A stretch of DNA of 64,000 nucleotides from Cloeon dipterum (lineage: Eukaryota > Arthropoda > Insecta > Ephemeroptera > Baetidae). Shown in pieces: positions 11,629 to 24,265 of the stretch (within the stretch, counting starts at the first letter, position 1; each line of letters begins with the position of its first letter). Below the pieces are notes generated by a model. The model was not told the origin of the DNA. It saw only the letters and a list, made by a program, of their open reading frames with translations, and made no database searches. The stretch is taken from positions 8,236,501 to 8,300,500 of the forward strand of contig NC_088787.1 of assembly GCF_949628265.1 (NCBI RefSeq), read 5' to 3'. Made by a program: the position numbers and the translations under genes.

Positions 11629-13910
11629 CTAAGCTGGCATGTTGGGGTTCGCGACGCCCAGCACTTGCATCTCGTTCGCATCCTCTTCCTCATCTGCTCT
11701 TAAGTTGTTTCTGAAGCCGAAGATCGACTTGTATATCGTTGTGACCAGCACGGCCGCAAACACCGGTCCTATCCAATAAATCTAAACCAAAATAATATAT
11801 TTTTATTTATTAAATAAATGTATTGTTTTATACCCAATGTTTGGTCCACACGCCGTTCCAAACGGCGGGGCCGAATGTCCTAGCTGGATTCATGCTCGGA
11901 CCGGTTCGGGAACCCTGTGAAGCACAAGAAAAGTTTCAGCTAGTTGGACGTTTAATTATAAATTTAAAAAACGGAATTATTGAAGGGTTTAAGTTGTTTT
12001 CTGACATTAAAACAACGAAATGTTCAGACGTTTCAAATTTTGTTTGAAGATTTGTTGATAAATATATAAAAATCAATGCTGCCTTGAGATTTATTTTCCC
12101 CATTTAATTAGAATTACTTCAATATTGAATACCACCAGTTTAGTCTCTATTCCTTAAGTTTCCTTGCGGAAAAATAAATAGAACACAAGAGGAATATAAT
12201 TATTAAAAGTTTTGATTTTTTAATTTCGTTTCTATATTTAGAGGTGTCAATTTTTATTTATAAATACGGCAGAATTCAACGGTTCGATACTTTTAATTTG
12301 GAAAAAATTTATAATAAATTTAATATTAACAATTATTACATAAATTTTAAATTAACAAGCTAGTCAAAATTGGAGCCGAAATCAAAATAAAGCTACTTAC
12401 AAAAACAATTCCTAGTGCGGTGATGCCCAAAGCAAATTGCGTGGGTAGGTTCTGGCTGTTGGGGTTCCTCGCGTCCCACGAAGAGCAGACGAGCAGAATG
12501 AGCATAGATGTTGCCACAAACTCCGTGCAGAAGGCGGAAAAAGTAGAGAGCTCCAGGTTGGGAACCGTGGTGCAGAAGCCGAAATCCTGATGCGAGTCTT
12601 CGCGAATGATGGCTGCAGGCGTTATCAACTAAAATACAATTCGTTTGTTAATAAATTGTACAAAAAAAATTAAATATCAAAGAAGAAACACATTTTGAGG
12701 CTCTATTAGAAAATTAATTTTAAAATATAAGAAAATATCTTACGGAAAGAGGAATCGGAAATAAATTAATGGAGAAACAGAAATAATTATTTTCTTCATA
12801 ATCTTTAAAATTGAGCTTTGTTTTTTGAATGAAATTAAAGTTTCAATTTAGCTCCCTCACAAGGTTAAAAATTAAGTCATAAATTAAAATTTGTTGAGCA
12901 GAGATAGATGTTGTGTGTATTTTGAATTTGCAGATTTGCAGGGTCATACCATAAGGATTGCGTATCCAGCGATGCCGCCGAAGATTTGCGACAGAATGTA
13001 GGCGAACATCCATTTCAGAGGGATTTCCTTTAAAATGACGGCGCAAACAGTAACAGCCGGATTCAGGTGGGCTCCACTTATGTGTCCAAAGATCTGAAAT
13101 AGGCAAATGCCATGAAAGATGTGGATGCAAATCAAATAACAACATAAAGACAATGTCATGTCACAAAATATTTAACACGTTAGAATCAGTCAAATCATAC
13201 AGCAAGAGCACCTCTTTCGAAATTACATATTATATTTAAATTATAGAATGCCCTATCAGGGAGAAATATTTCCTCGACGGACTCAATACGTTTATTTATA
13301 TCTCTAATATATTTTAAAAAAGAGTGTGAAACTCATCGTTACAACTTCGGGATATGTTATTTAAATGTAATGCAAATATAATTAACAACGGTCAGTAATA
13401 TAAAATTATTATAAAATATCTCACGTACTGTCTGATAAAAAGATCTTGCTATTTGAAAATTAATGTTAAAATAAAAAATCTAATTACTTAAAAAAAAAAA
13501 TTATAAATACATTAATGAAATGTTATTCTATTAATGCAAAAAATATTAGCAATAAATTTAAATTGCATATGAAAATAATATATTGGTTATTTTTTACTAA
13601 AACACAGTGTTATTTTTACAATGCAAAGTCCGCAAAACCTCAACTGCATTTATGATTCGTTTGTTTTATTTAATCCTGTGACACTTTTAGCTTTCAAAAC
13701 CACATTTTCAAATAATGCTTTTTACCTGGACGAGGATGCCGACGACTAGACCAAACGATAGAGACGTTATGACGGGCGATTGGAGCGCGTCTTTGTGCGA
13801 GAGGGCAGCAGTGCAGGAGGCGCAGCCGACTCCAACGAGCAGCGCGGTGGCCAAAAACTCGGCGAAGACCACCCGAAAGACGTTGGGTTTCCTCGACATC
13901 GCCTTCTTTC
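11629..13910 (-). CDS. Aquaporin gene 3, complete, 259 aa
   Basis: This is the tandem paralogue of gene 2. Coding exons are 13726-13899, 12950-13093, 12401-12628, 11834-11914 and 11629-11781 (stop TAG), all phase 0 with GT-AG borders at the same positions as gene 2. The start is the ATG at 13899, just after TTTCAG. NPA1 is in GHISGAHLNPAVTV and NPA2 in GPSMNPARTFGPAVWNG, the more canonical form compared with gene 2. Exon 3 encodes the same residues as in gene 2, while exon 1 has two extra residues (KDALQ loop) and the C-tail is 13 residues longer, ending NEMQVLGVANPNMPA. The constriction histidine again appears to be nonpolar. Introns are also alignable, so the duplication is fairly recent. 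Confidence 0.92.
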
Positions 13911-16436
13911 CTGAAAGAGCAAAATTTAAAATTAATGCCATTTTTCTAATATAAAATAAGGAACAATATGATCGGTCAGGCAAATAAACATTAATAATAA
14001 TTGCGAAATTTTTTACCCTCTTCCTCTTCTGCCCCACAAATAAGTGCCTTTGGGGGAGCAAGTTTTGCTCGTTCATATTGAGATTGGTTTAATAAATTGG
14101 CACATTTTCTACAGTGTTCCTCTCTTGCTACCCATCAATTTAATTACTCGGATCTGATCTATCTTTTGTTGGAGTTATGCCGAAAACGAACGCACATTCA
14201 CTCAGCCTGATTGATTTATTAATTATTCAATAAATTAATCTCGTTCATCGCTTTCAATCGGGATGAATTCCAGATTTTATCCTTTCTGTCCATTTGAATA
14301 ATTGTCTTCTAATTGTGAGCTTATGATGAATTCCCCAAAAGAAGTTTTTATAAAAATAAACTCAAACAGATGAAAGCATTTAGAAAATTCCGGTAATTTG
14401 AAATTAGTGATATTTTCCTCTGGACTGGCATCCCACTTTTAAAATTGTGAGCTTTGGTAAATTGCAGCTGGAGACATTTTTAGCTATTTACCAAATTAAC
14501 CTCACGGATTTTGACCAAAATTATGCAACACCCAAACAGCTTATTTCGAGCATCATTAATTAAATCATCCTCCACACATGATTTTTATTTTTAAATGCAG
14601 AAAAGATGTAGATACAAATAAATATTAGAGGGAAGGAAACCCTTACAATTTGATTGATTTTGACCCATGAGGTTTGAATAAGATTTATTTTTTCCTAAAT
14701 GTAATAATGCAGTTAAAAACGTTTATATTTAAAAAAAGAGAAAAAGGTAAATAATTATTTACTCTATCGAAAAAACCTGAATTATTTAATATTAATTGGA
14801 ATTTTTATGTTTCATTTAAAAATTCTTTAAATTTAAAACCTTAAAATTTTATCTGACAGACTCTGAAATTTCCTATGAGAGCACTCTAGTACCTACACCC
14901 AAGCAGCGTTTCTGATCCGCTCCAATCTCCTTGAATAATGCACATCCTCCATGTGCTCTGAGCTCTGATCCACCCATCTTATTTGCGAGTCACGTGCCGT
15001 ATAATATCTTCAGATCCTCAAAGCACAATTCGACTGAGCACCGTCAATAAACTGAATAAACTATTAGATAAATAATTATTTTAATTTTTTAAACGTCATC
15101 AAAACAACTCGTCTTGATTGAGCGCGCTTATTGCTCATGGACGTTAATCATTATTACACTGCTCTTTTTGATAAAAGCATTGATCGGTCTTTCTTATCTC
15201 AAATATCCTGCTGTTATGGTTTACATCCACACGGATTACAAAATCAATGGCAATAAACCGAGACGCACATGAGTGATTTGAGTGCATCTAAATGCAAATT
15301 ATCCGCGTGGCGCGCAATCAATGCAAATGCAAATACGGCCAAGCAGAGGCGCATACATTTAAATTGAATTATTTGCTCAGCCTCATTTGGCTGAACACCT
15401 GTTGTGCGCACGTACAAATCAAAGCAAACGCTCTTGCCTCAATTAACGCACGCGCGAAATATACGGCATTAATTATTCCCTATTTGTCGAGCGAGAGAGA
15501 GGAAATCGGCGCAGGTGCGCGAATTTTTCCCCGATTCCGGCACGCCTACTTTGATTCCGACAAAACAACAAAAGGTCAAACTCCAAGCGATAAATTTCGC
15601 AGATGCCACTGCTCTTTGGCTTATATTTAAAAAAATTAAACACCAAAAAAAACAGGAGATAATTTTCCTCGATAGTCTGATTAGAATTATTTAAGAAAAA
15701 TTGATAGTCAAATTTTAAATCTTATTTAGGAATTATTTATTACATAAGTGTTGAGTTCTTATCACTGAAATAATAAATTTGCACACTTCGTTCGTTGGAT
15801 AAAACATATCGCCAACAGTCAATATTTACCCTTTCAACAGCCATAAATTAATTTTCGCGTGACGCAACTATGCAATTTGGAAATGAATCTCGGTGATAAC
15901 AGCAAGCTTGAAGAATTAATTACTAAATTTCACGGTTGATTTTAATTGATTTAATTTGCCCTTTCAATAATTTTACACTAAACTTTGACAATTTATCTGT
16001 ATTTAACATTTAATTTTATTTTAATAAGTATTAATATAAACATCAAATAATAAACAGATAATTACTAATTATTTGCATTCTTGTTGTAAATAAATTTGTA
16101 CTATTAAATATGGGTTTAATAAAATATACATTTAATTTTATAATGATAGTAAATATATTAAAAGAATATAAATTATTTTTTCTCTTAGTTTATATAATTT
16201 CCGAAGAAATTGTTAACAATTTAACATTGAAATACCAGCTAGTTACTCAAATTTATAGATTAGGTACACAAATGTTCATAAAGAGTAACAATCCGATAAT
16301 TTCTTAGGTAAATTTCAACCCAATTTATTAGAAAAACATCTAATCCCGGCCTTGAAGAACCTTTATAAACTGGCTGATCACAAATTTAAAAATAATTGCA
16401 GGTTTTTTGGCACAGTTTTCGCAGCAGTTTCTTTAC
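13911..16436. other. Intergenic or intronic, no gene recognised
   Basis: AT-rich sequence without supportable exons. The right side may be intron of the unrecognised minus-strand gene whose exon 2 ends at 16437; no exon 3 with a convincing acceptor and motif was found here. A slightly GC-richer patch at 15290-15610 is open on the plus strand but looks random. Confidence 0.4.
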
Positions 16437-19330
16437 CTTTGTCTGTGGTCATGCGGAGCGTCTGGCTGGCGGAGGCACAGTGCGTGTAAAACAGCGTCTC
16501 GTTGGCGTTTGCGTCGACAGTGGCGCGATAACCCCAGAAATTGCTCTTGCCGGCCGCCCGCCTTGGCCCCCGAGCGGTGCTCGCTGGGGCGGCCAAGATA
16601 GACTCCTGCTGCTCGCTGCTCATCTCGACGACCTGATCACCTGAAAACGAATTATGATATATTATAAAAGTCATTGGAACGCTTTTCCCACGACGCTCTT
16701 ATCGCAGGACATAGAAAACTAATAATATTTTAAGAAAAAAATATCGAGCAGTTATTGGTTTTGGTTGGAGGAGATATCTGTCGGATAATGTGTAAATATC
16801 GATAATTTTACTTTTCAAATAAAATTGAACTGTATACCTAAAGATTTTTTTAAGTACACCTTTAGCTTGAATAAAATCAATCATTTTTTCCTTACGTTCA
16901 CAAGGTTTGAATTCATTTAAAAAGAAATTGTTCCTGTGAGCAATATTTAAAAAAAAAAATATCGGTAGCTTCCTTAGTGTATGGGAGGTGTTTTTCCATA
17001 TTTTTGCAGATCGAGCATAGCAGTTCTTTAGAAAACCAGAAAAATTAACAGCTTGCAAATACAACGAGGGGACTGTTTTAATTTGAGCTGCAAAAATATT
17101 ACAACCGCTAGTGTGCTTCTGCCTTAATTGTTATCAATAAACAATTTAAATTTTGCCTTATAAAAATAAACAATATTCCCAAAGAGTCAAATTAAAATTG
17201 GAATTCGAACTTACTCAAAGGAATGAGCAACAAAACCTATCATCTGTTAATATTTTCTTTGGTGACGCTCCTACTGTCTTTCTTCAAAGTAAATTGTAAT
17301 TTTGTCAATGACATCTAAACTTTTGGATTTTTGACAGTTTGTGGAAAAAATTGTCCTCAAACTCAAGAAAGAGAACCTAACACGGCCGGGGCTATAACTT
17401 ACATTTTTTTAAGGTGAAAACTATTTTTTTGTGTTAAATAGTCAACAATTTTAAAACTTGTGGATTTAAAAATTAGAAAACATTTCTTTTTAGTTTAAAA
17501 TACAAAAATTATCAATGACAAATTTGCCAGTCAATTTGAAGGAATTTTTTATGCATGTAAATAATTTGCTTCACAAAAATTTATTATTATTATTTTTAAA
17601 TGCTCTTGTCTTTTGTAAATATATTGCTACAGTTCACCAGCGGGGTCCAGATGTGCGATAAAATTGGTTCCCACTGCGCAGATCCAAGATGGCGTCTGAA
17701 TGTGGGAAACAAAAAGCTCTCTTTGGATTGCCGTCTGAGTGTCAAGAGTTTGTTTTTACGATCCAAAGAGACACAATTAGTACAAGTAATGCAAATTGTG
17801 CCACAATATTGACCAAAACTCGGTTCTTTTCGCGCATTTTCACGTGACCGTTTTTTCCACCTGACGCCATATTTGCGCGTTGCACGAATTTGGCCCCCGC
17901 TGCAGTTCACTTTATGTTATATTATGAATATTTAATACAAATGAATAAAGAAAATAAAAACAATCCTTCAATATTATTCAAATCTAAATAAATGTTTATC
18001 ATAAATCTAAATTTTATGCCGAAATCAAATGTTTAATTAAATAATACAAATAATTTCTATACATATATGACAAACCAAAACATAAATAGGTTTTATAAAA
18101 GCCATGTGTCTCACTCCATGCTCGTGACGTTAAACATATTTTAAGTTTCAGAAAATATAAAAATAAAATCTGATAAAATCATTCCACGTTCGAAATATTA
18201 AATTAAAACTGGAATCAAAAACTGCAACCATACAAATACGCACACAGTGGCATTCTAGAATTTACTCCATAAAACTTCGGAATTACAAATTTTCACCATC
18301 TAGCTAGCTTCTATAATACAGAATATCGTTCATCAAGTGCAAAAAAAATGTATCTTTACCACTTTGCCGAGCGAAAAGTCAAAATTTCATTCGTGGGAGC
18401 AAACGAAGACGGGACCAACACGCCAAAGGGGAACAACTGCAACAGACTGATTATGCGTCCATCTGTCAGATGAGCTCTGTGGGATTTGAGAGCGCAGTTG
18501 GGCTGAGGTGCTCCCATTGGGCCGCCAATTAAACCCGCGCGCCGCGGTATTTTGCTCTCTTTGAACGGGATAGGGAGCCGGACCGCGACATTTCCTCTGA
18601 GCATCTAACCCACGCATTGGGGTTCTCTTCTATTTGTGCTATTCAGCATTAGTGTTATTTCTACATAAATATTTATTTATATTTCACATATTGATGAAAT
18701 AATTACAATTAAAATATGATAGATTTAGCGGATCGAGATATTGACTCCTGTTCCCTGTGTGAGGCAAACAGCAGCATTGCACAAAATCCCCTCTATCTCA
18801 CTCACGCGACACTTAATCTGCACTATTTATACATTTGCTAGATTCTCAATAACTTTTAACAATTTTTAACCATTGGGATGAATTTCCAAGAGCAATATTT
18901 CGATCATGCGGTCAAAGCCCTTGAACCAATTGGTCGCCCCCTCGGCCCGAGCAATCGCAAAATAGACGCGTTCATTACGCAGCACTCGAATTTAATAATT
19001 GTATAATCTGTAATTGGGTTTCATTGAACTCAGCGTTGTCTCTTTATTTTAAAGTAAGACCATTTTAGTTTTGACTCATTGCGTGCATTTGTTATTAAGA
19101 AAGAAAAAAGATAATGAGACGCTTGATTCCTTTTCCAGCCACTCGTCGCTGACCTTTGACCTAGCACAGCGTCAGCCAGCTGAAAAATTATACTCGCTTG
19201 CGTTTTCATCCAGTCAAGTCGCGAGAAGAGTTAAGATGAGAGCTAATTGAATATACGTACCGTTCGAGTAGGGATAGCGCGTGGATTGCGCTGCTGTTAT
19301 AATATGGTTATTATTCTCGTTTCTTGCCAT
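16437..19330 (-). CDS. Unrecognised gene, two 5' exons (91 codons)
   Basis: I do not recognise this product. Proposed coding exon 1 is 19261-19330: ATG, then ARNENNNHIITAAQST, RYPYSN and a GTACGT donor in phase 1. Proposed exon 2 is 16437-16640, opening after TTTTCAG and joining in frame as NGDQVVEMSSEQQES. It continues with a Pro/Ala/Arg linker and a conserved-looking FWGYRATVDANANETLFYTH segment, and ends AAAG|gtaaag in phase 1. There is no signal peptide or obvious membrane span in these 91 residues. Later exons must lie left of 16437 but were not identified. If the join is wrong, exon 2 alone could start at the ATG at 16623. A hAT-type MITE sits in the intron. Confidence 0.5.
17638..17902. 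mobile_element. hAT-type MITE, copy 1
   Basis: A 265-base element starting CAGCGGGGTCCAG and ending GGCCCCCGCTG, flanked by a perfect 8-base target duplication CAGTTCAC (17630-17637 and 17903-17910). Terminal inverted repeats are about 20 bases and imperfect. It has no coding capacity. The 8-base duplication and CAG...CTG termini are typical of the hAT superfamily. Confidence 0.88.
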
Positions 19331-19890
19331 CACTGCCTCACAACCAGAAAAACCGAGACGAAGTGCAGCGGGAGATGCTACCGGCGCGGCCAGTTTTGTT
19401 GCACCAACTAACACTGAAGAGTGACGTTCGAACCACACGACAAGGAAAATAATTTCTTCTGCGCCGGCTTAAAAACACTTGAAACAAAATGATTGATATC
19501 TCCGGAAGTATATACATACTGGTGTCTTACTCAAACAAAGCATGCTACCCAACAGATTGTAATATTGTTATCTCATAATTGGGCAATGACCCGACGAACA
19601 TGAATTGTCGTGGTTTCCTACGCATTAAATCGTATTATTCAATATTTTGAATGCGTGGCAGCAGGACTTAAAGTCTAAATCGGATAAACTTGTAATTTTT
19701 CTTGGTCCCGTAAAAATTACGCAAACATTAACAAACACCTAAATTTTCACTGTCGAAATGATTGTTGCCCTTTTCTTGCAACAATAAAATTTGAGATTGT
19801 TGAGCTATAATGCGCAATTTTTACGACACCAAGACGATTTTTTGGAGGCTCTGAAATCAAATTGAACTATTTGATATTAAGAAATAATTT

Positions 19891-20312
19891 CGGAAATTCA
19901 CCAATAGTGTTCGAAGCCACCAACAGATGGCGCCACCGCATTATTCGTAATAAATTTAATGTTAAGGCTTTTCCGCTGTCATTTCAGACTCAATCCTGCT
20001 ACTGTGCATTCTTCACTTAATTTTCATTATTTTGACGTGCTGGAAACTAAAATCAGTTCAGCCATTCATCGTAGAAACGTTGGAAAACATTTTATATTTC
20101 AAAAAATAGTTTTTCACAATTCTACGGCAGTTGGCTTAACCGATTTTGGTTTCCAGCGTGACGAAAGAAATCATTTTAAGTGAAGAATGGCAAGATTGAG
20201 TCTAAAATCGCAGTGAAATTGCCTTAAAATTAAATTTATTAAAAAAGTCTATGGTGGCGCCATCTGTTGGATGCCTTTAACACTTAGGGTTTTTGCAACT
20301 GGTCAATTTAAG
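19891..20312. repeat. Palindromic fold-back repeat, full copy
   Basis: The left end has CGAAGCCACCAACAGATGG and CGCCACC, and the right end has GGTGGCGCCATCTGTTGG. The two roughly 190-base halves are imperfect inverted copies of each other, including inner CCAAAATCAG and CGATTTTGGTTTCC segments. A sister copy is at 40668-41062 and a half copy at 8417. It has no ORF of note. Confidence 0.8.
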
Positions 20313-20981
20313 CATCATTTTTGTCCTTGGATTTTGAGTAGTATTTTTTGTGTATAAAATTCGGTAGATATTTAATTATAAATTACAACACACAGAAACT
20401 CGCATTAAAAATTACAATGCATCTTGGCACATGATGATAAAAATCAGATATTTTCAACGAAAAAGTTAGTCAGAAGCTTATTCTAGAAAAAAACATTGAT
20501 GTAGAGCCATGAACACCAGCAGTGCCGGCACGTGAGCTGCAACCTGCTGTGAAATAACCACACTGACACTATACACGCTTTTAACCGACTAAAAAGTTCA
20601 TTCATTAGTAAACCAAACAGCCTATCTGGACAGGAGAAACATTACTCAAAAATAATGTTGATAAGACAAAAAAATCGATTATGAGTCACCTAGAGAGCCA
20701 AAATTTTCCCTGGGAACTCACTTGAAATTTCTAAATCGTTTAAGAACAGCTATTTATGATTTCAGATACCTTACTCATACTCAGCAATGTATATAATAAA
20801 GTCATTTTCTTGAACCTTTCAAGCCCAATTTTTTCATAGTTTTAGTTACTTTAATAAGTGGTGGGAGTCTCGTACCTTTCGGCCAGATCATGTAAGTTTG
20901 CATCATATATACACACATTCTTGTTTTGTGCTATTATAAAACACTCAGATTTTATTATGAAACAAGTTAATAAATATTGAG

Positions 20982-21252
20982 CAGCGGGGGCCAGATTCGT
21001 GCGACGCGCAGAGATGGCGTCCGATGGAGTATGGCGCGAAAAACGGTCACGTGAAAATGCTCGAAAAGAATTTTGGCCAATATTGTGACATAATTTGCAT
21101 TACTCATAACTAATTGTGTCTTTTGGATCGTAAAAACAAATTCTTGACACTCGTACGGCAATCCAAAGAGAGCTTTTTGCTTCCCACATTCAGACGCCAT
21201 CTTGGACCTGCGCAGTGCGAACCAATTTTATCGAACATCCAGCCCCCCACTG
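20982..21252. mobile_element. hAT-type MITE, copy 2 (opposite orientation)
   Basis: A 271-base copy of the 17638 element in reverse orientation, starting CAGCGGGGGCCAGATTC and ending CCCCCCACTG. It is flanked by a perfect 8-base duplication ATATTGAG at 20974-20981 and 21253-21260. Confidence 0.88.
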
Positions 21253-21724
21253 ATATTGAGTTTTAAGTCGAGATATCAATCCGGGATTTTTACTGGATAT
21301 TTGTTGCGGAAATCTGTAAATTCGGGAATAGGCAAAATCAGTCTGTTCAGTTCCGTAATCTGAGAAAAACACATGGCTAACTTTTTGTTTGAATTTTGAA
21401 TGCACTGGGCAGTACTCGTTTGGACACAGATTTGGTGACATATTGTTCTACTCTGCAAACAATAGCAGAGATGACTCGAAAGCAATTTTAGGTTACTGTT
21501 GCACTGGAAAAAGGGACAAGAAGTCGCATTCAACAAATTGACTACCTGCGAAATATCTCAAATGATCAGGACAATTTTTATACAAAACTATTAAAAGTTT
21601 GAACTAAAACACAAAAAATACAGCAGAGATGTCATTGAAAAATTAAACTTGACATTTCTTCTTGTAGGAATTTTTTATGGGCGTATTTTATTAATGCTCA
21701 GCACAGTTAAGTGCCCATAAATTA

Positions 21725-21960
21725 GTGGTGATTACGCACGGTCGCCGCGCGGTGTGTGCGCACAGCAGCAGCAATTCGCTACTGATTTGCATGCGGCTCG
21801 CGTCTGCCGGGCGCGTTCGCAGATGGCACTGCACTCCGGAGCGCCGCCGCGCTCGGCTGCGCGATCGCAAATTTGGCGGCCGAGAAAATTACAGGCGCTC
21901 GTTTGACTTTCAAATTAACCATGCTACTTTGTGGCCCTCATAACGTTCCCGACGCACGAG
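21725..21960. promoter_or_regulatory. CpG-rich island in AT-rich spacer
   Basis: An abrupt GC- and CpG-rich patch with many CGCGG and GCGCC words, a CAGCAGCAG run and CGATCGCAAATT stands in otherwise AT-rich DNA. No TATA box or family-like reading frame is visible. It could be the promoter or 5'-UTR exon of the minus-strand gene at 16437-19330 or an enhancer; this is inference from composition only. Confidence 0.25.
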
Positions 21961-23173
21961 CCGCTTTGAAATAATGGAGCTCTATTGTTTTTCTTGTAAT
22001 TTTTTTAGAGAAAAGTTGCCAAAACCACGTTGACTGAACAGCACCTGTCTTAAAAATATGAGTTTTGCTTTCTCTTTCATTCAATTCAGTGTATTAACCC
22101 AAAAACAGGTTATTAATTAATTATTGTAAAATTTGAATAAAAATATCATACAACGCGATGAAAATGAGACATTTAAAAAAAATTATAATGAAGATTCCGT
22201 TCATTTTGTGGCAGTATTTTTATTGACGTTACAGCTCCAACTATAAAACATACAGCAAATTTTTCAAAAATAATACATTTAAAAATTAAATCAATACGAA
22301 TTTATTTAGTTATTAAATCTTAGCGATTTTAAATTATTTTCTGTTAACAAAAAATGGTAATAATTTTATGAAACAATAAATACGTCACAACAAATTATTA
22401 ATTATTGTTCTATATTTATTTGTGAACAATTGCGGTAAATATAGAAATTACCTTTAAAACTTGGTATGCTATATTATTTCACTGCCAATACATTGCTAAG
22501 CATATGTCATCACATAATTGGCAAATTGCACAGAAATTGTGAAAAGGGAAAACGGTCAGAACGTTGCAACGATAAAAGGAATATTTTATTGATTGCCTCA
22601 ATTGCTGAAGATAATGATGAAAAAAAGTCAAAAGTTTTAGGCAGTCATTTTTTTTTTAAAACTGGCACAACAGCATTGCCCTAAAACATGCATATAAAAT
22701 TTATAAAATTGTTAGGAGTAAAAATTTATATAAAAAAGAATTAAATCTTATGATGAGAAAATAAATTTATGCTGTTCTTGATTAGATATTGCAGAATCCT
22801 GAATGGATAATTTAACTTTCTGCAATGTTTGGGACAGAAAAGATAAAAAAGTCAAAAAATTTAAAAACTCCCTGCTTGAATGCCACAACAAGTTCTAGTA
22901 ATGGGACAGTACTAATCTTGATATCGTAACAAAAACAAATTTATAAGCCAGCTTGGTTTGAAGCTCCGTCCAACTGACTTTGTTATTCATAGTTGGGCGC
23001 AGCCTGCTGGAAGAAGTTTCAGGCGAACTGAGCAGAGAACAGGTAATATTTTTTGCAATTAATTCTAAATTGGTATGCAATAGCTTAATTGACAATCTCG
23101 TAGCCGTGTAAAATAATTAATTTTATTTTTTATTTTTGAGCAAAAGCTTTTAGCGAGGGCTCAAATTTGGGTT
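21961..23173. other. AT-rich spacer, nothing recognised
   Basis: No motif-bearing ORF, RNA gene or clear repeat is seen. Confidence 0.4.
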
Positions 23174-23424
23174 TCAAGGCGGATTCGCGGGTGCATTTCG
23201 TGCAGCTCTGCTGGAATCAGACATTTTCACGTTTCCGTATCCCTTTCCTTTCTCCTCGTCCTGATTGTCCTTTTTGCCCATATTTCCGTCCTTATTATCA
23301 TGAACTCTGTTCGTTTTAGCCGCGTTTTGCTCGCGTTTCTGTACGTCCTTGCTCACCAAGCTCGGCAAAGCGGGATTGTTCGGAGCGGTTGGGTTATTAC
23401 AAACAAAAGCCAAAGTGATTATTG
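23174..23424 (-). CDS. Possible last exon of small secreted hydrophilic protein
   Basis: An open frame follows a good acceptor (TTTCTATTTTCGTAATAG, ending at 23425) and runs to TGA at 23174-23176. It begins with a hydrophobic stretch, IIITLAFVC-like (actual IITLAFVCNNPTAP), resembling the tail of a signal peptide. It then becomes very hydrophilic and rich in Lys, Asn, Asp and Glu (KTNRVHDNKDGNMGKKDNQD) and ends NAPANPP. No ATG lies in frame, so a short upstream exon would have to supply it. No family is recognised. It may be a chance ORF. Confidence 0.3.
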
Positions 23425-24021
23425 CTATTACGAAAATAGAAACAAATTAAATTTTTTACACGGCTACATGTTAGCCAATAGTTGTATTGTACACTAATTT
23501 ACTATGAATTGTTACAATATAATTATTTAATTTTAACATTTGTGTGTCTTAAAATGGAACGGAATCTCATATATACCACCATCCAGAAGTCAACAAAATC
23601 TCATTTTTCTTAGCCCAATACCTTTTCTGGTGTATTGAGAAGTGTCAATGTCATTTTAAAAATTGAAAAACAAAAATCTAGAAGCCATATTTTTCTACTC
23701 AAAAACACGATAAAGCTGGGAGGAAATCGCGCGATTGTAAAATTTTTTTGAGTCGAATTGATTTGTGTTGTTGTTTAACTTCGGCGCGACTCTCTCGTTT
23801 ATCGGCTGATAAAGATGACATATGCGTGACCCTGTTAAGTTATAATGTGTGCTCAGTAGCGATCGAGTATAGTGCCCCTCAGCGGTGGATTTAAATGCCT
23901 ATATAGAGAGCGCTGCTTTTTATCCAACTGCTGGGTATCTGTGTGCACAGCCACTACATGATCATCTGTTTTGTTTAGTCCAGATAAGGCGCTCGTTCGC
24001 TCCGCAGATAAAACGCGAGTG

Positions 24022-24028
24022 TATAAAA
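24022..24028 (+). promoter_or_regulatory. TATA box of fucosidase gene
   Basis: TATAAAA lies about 240 bases upstream of the fucosidase ATG. It is followed by a GTAGGT donor at about 24091 and a TTTTCCAG acceptor at about 24252-24259, giving a plausible short 5'-UTR exon starting near 24050-24066 plus an intron of about 170 bases. Position fits core-promoter geometry; no experiment supports it. Confidence 0.45.
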
Positions 24029-24265
24029 TAAGGGGCGATCGCACGTAATTGGTATTAATTGAAACAGTGTGTGCGAACTGCCGTGGAAAACAAAGTAGGT
24101 TCAACAAATTTTTGTTAGATAACAAGAAAACGGAAGGGAATTTTATCTTTGTTATGACAAAATATATTTTTCCTTAAATTTAAAACTATTCTAATCGTAA
24201 ATTAACGGGCATTGATAAAATTTTGAAAACACCATTATTTGGATGTGATTGTTTTCCAGACAAAG

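Noticed and set aside
15292-15630. 112-codon plus-strand ORF
   Set aside because: Cys-, Arg- and Lys-rich without motif or splice context; composition-driven.
18356-18617. Two overlapping minus-strand ORFs in a GC-rich patch
   Set aside because: Frames are mutually exclusive, neither has a family motif, and both lie in the intron of the proposed 16437-19330 gene.
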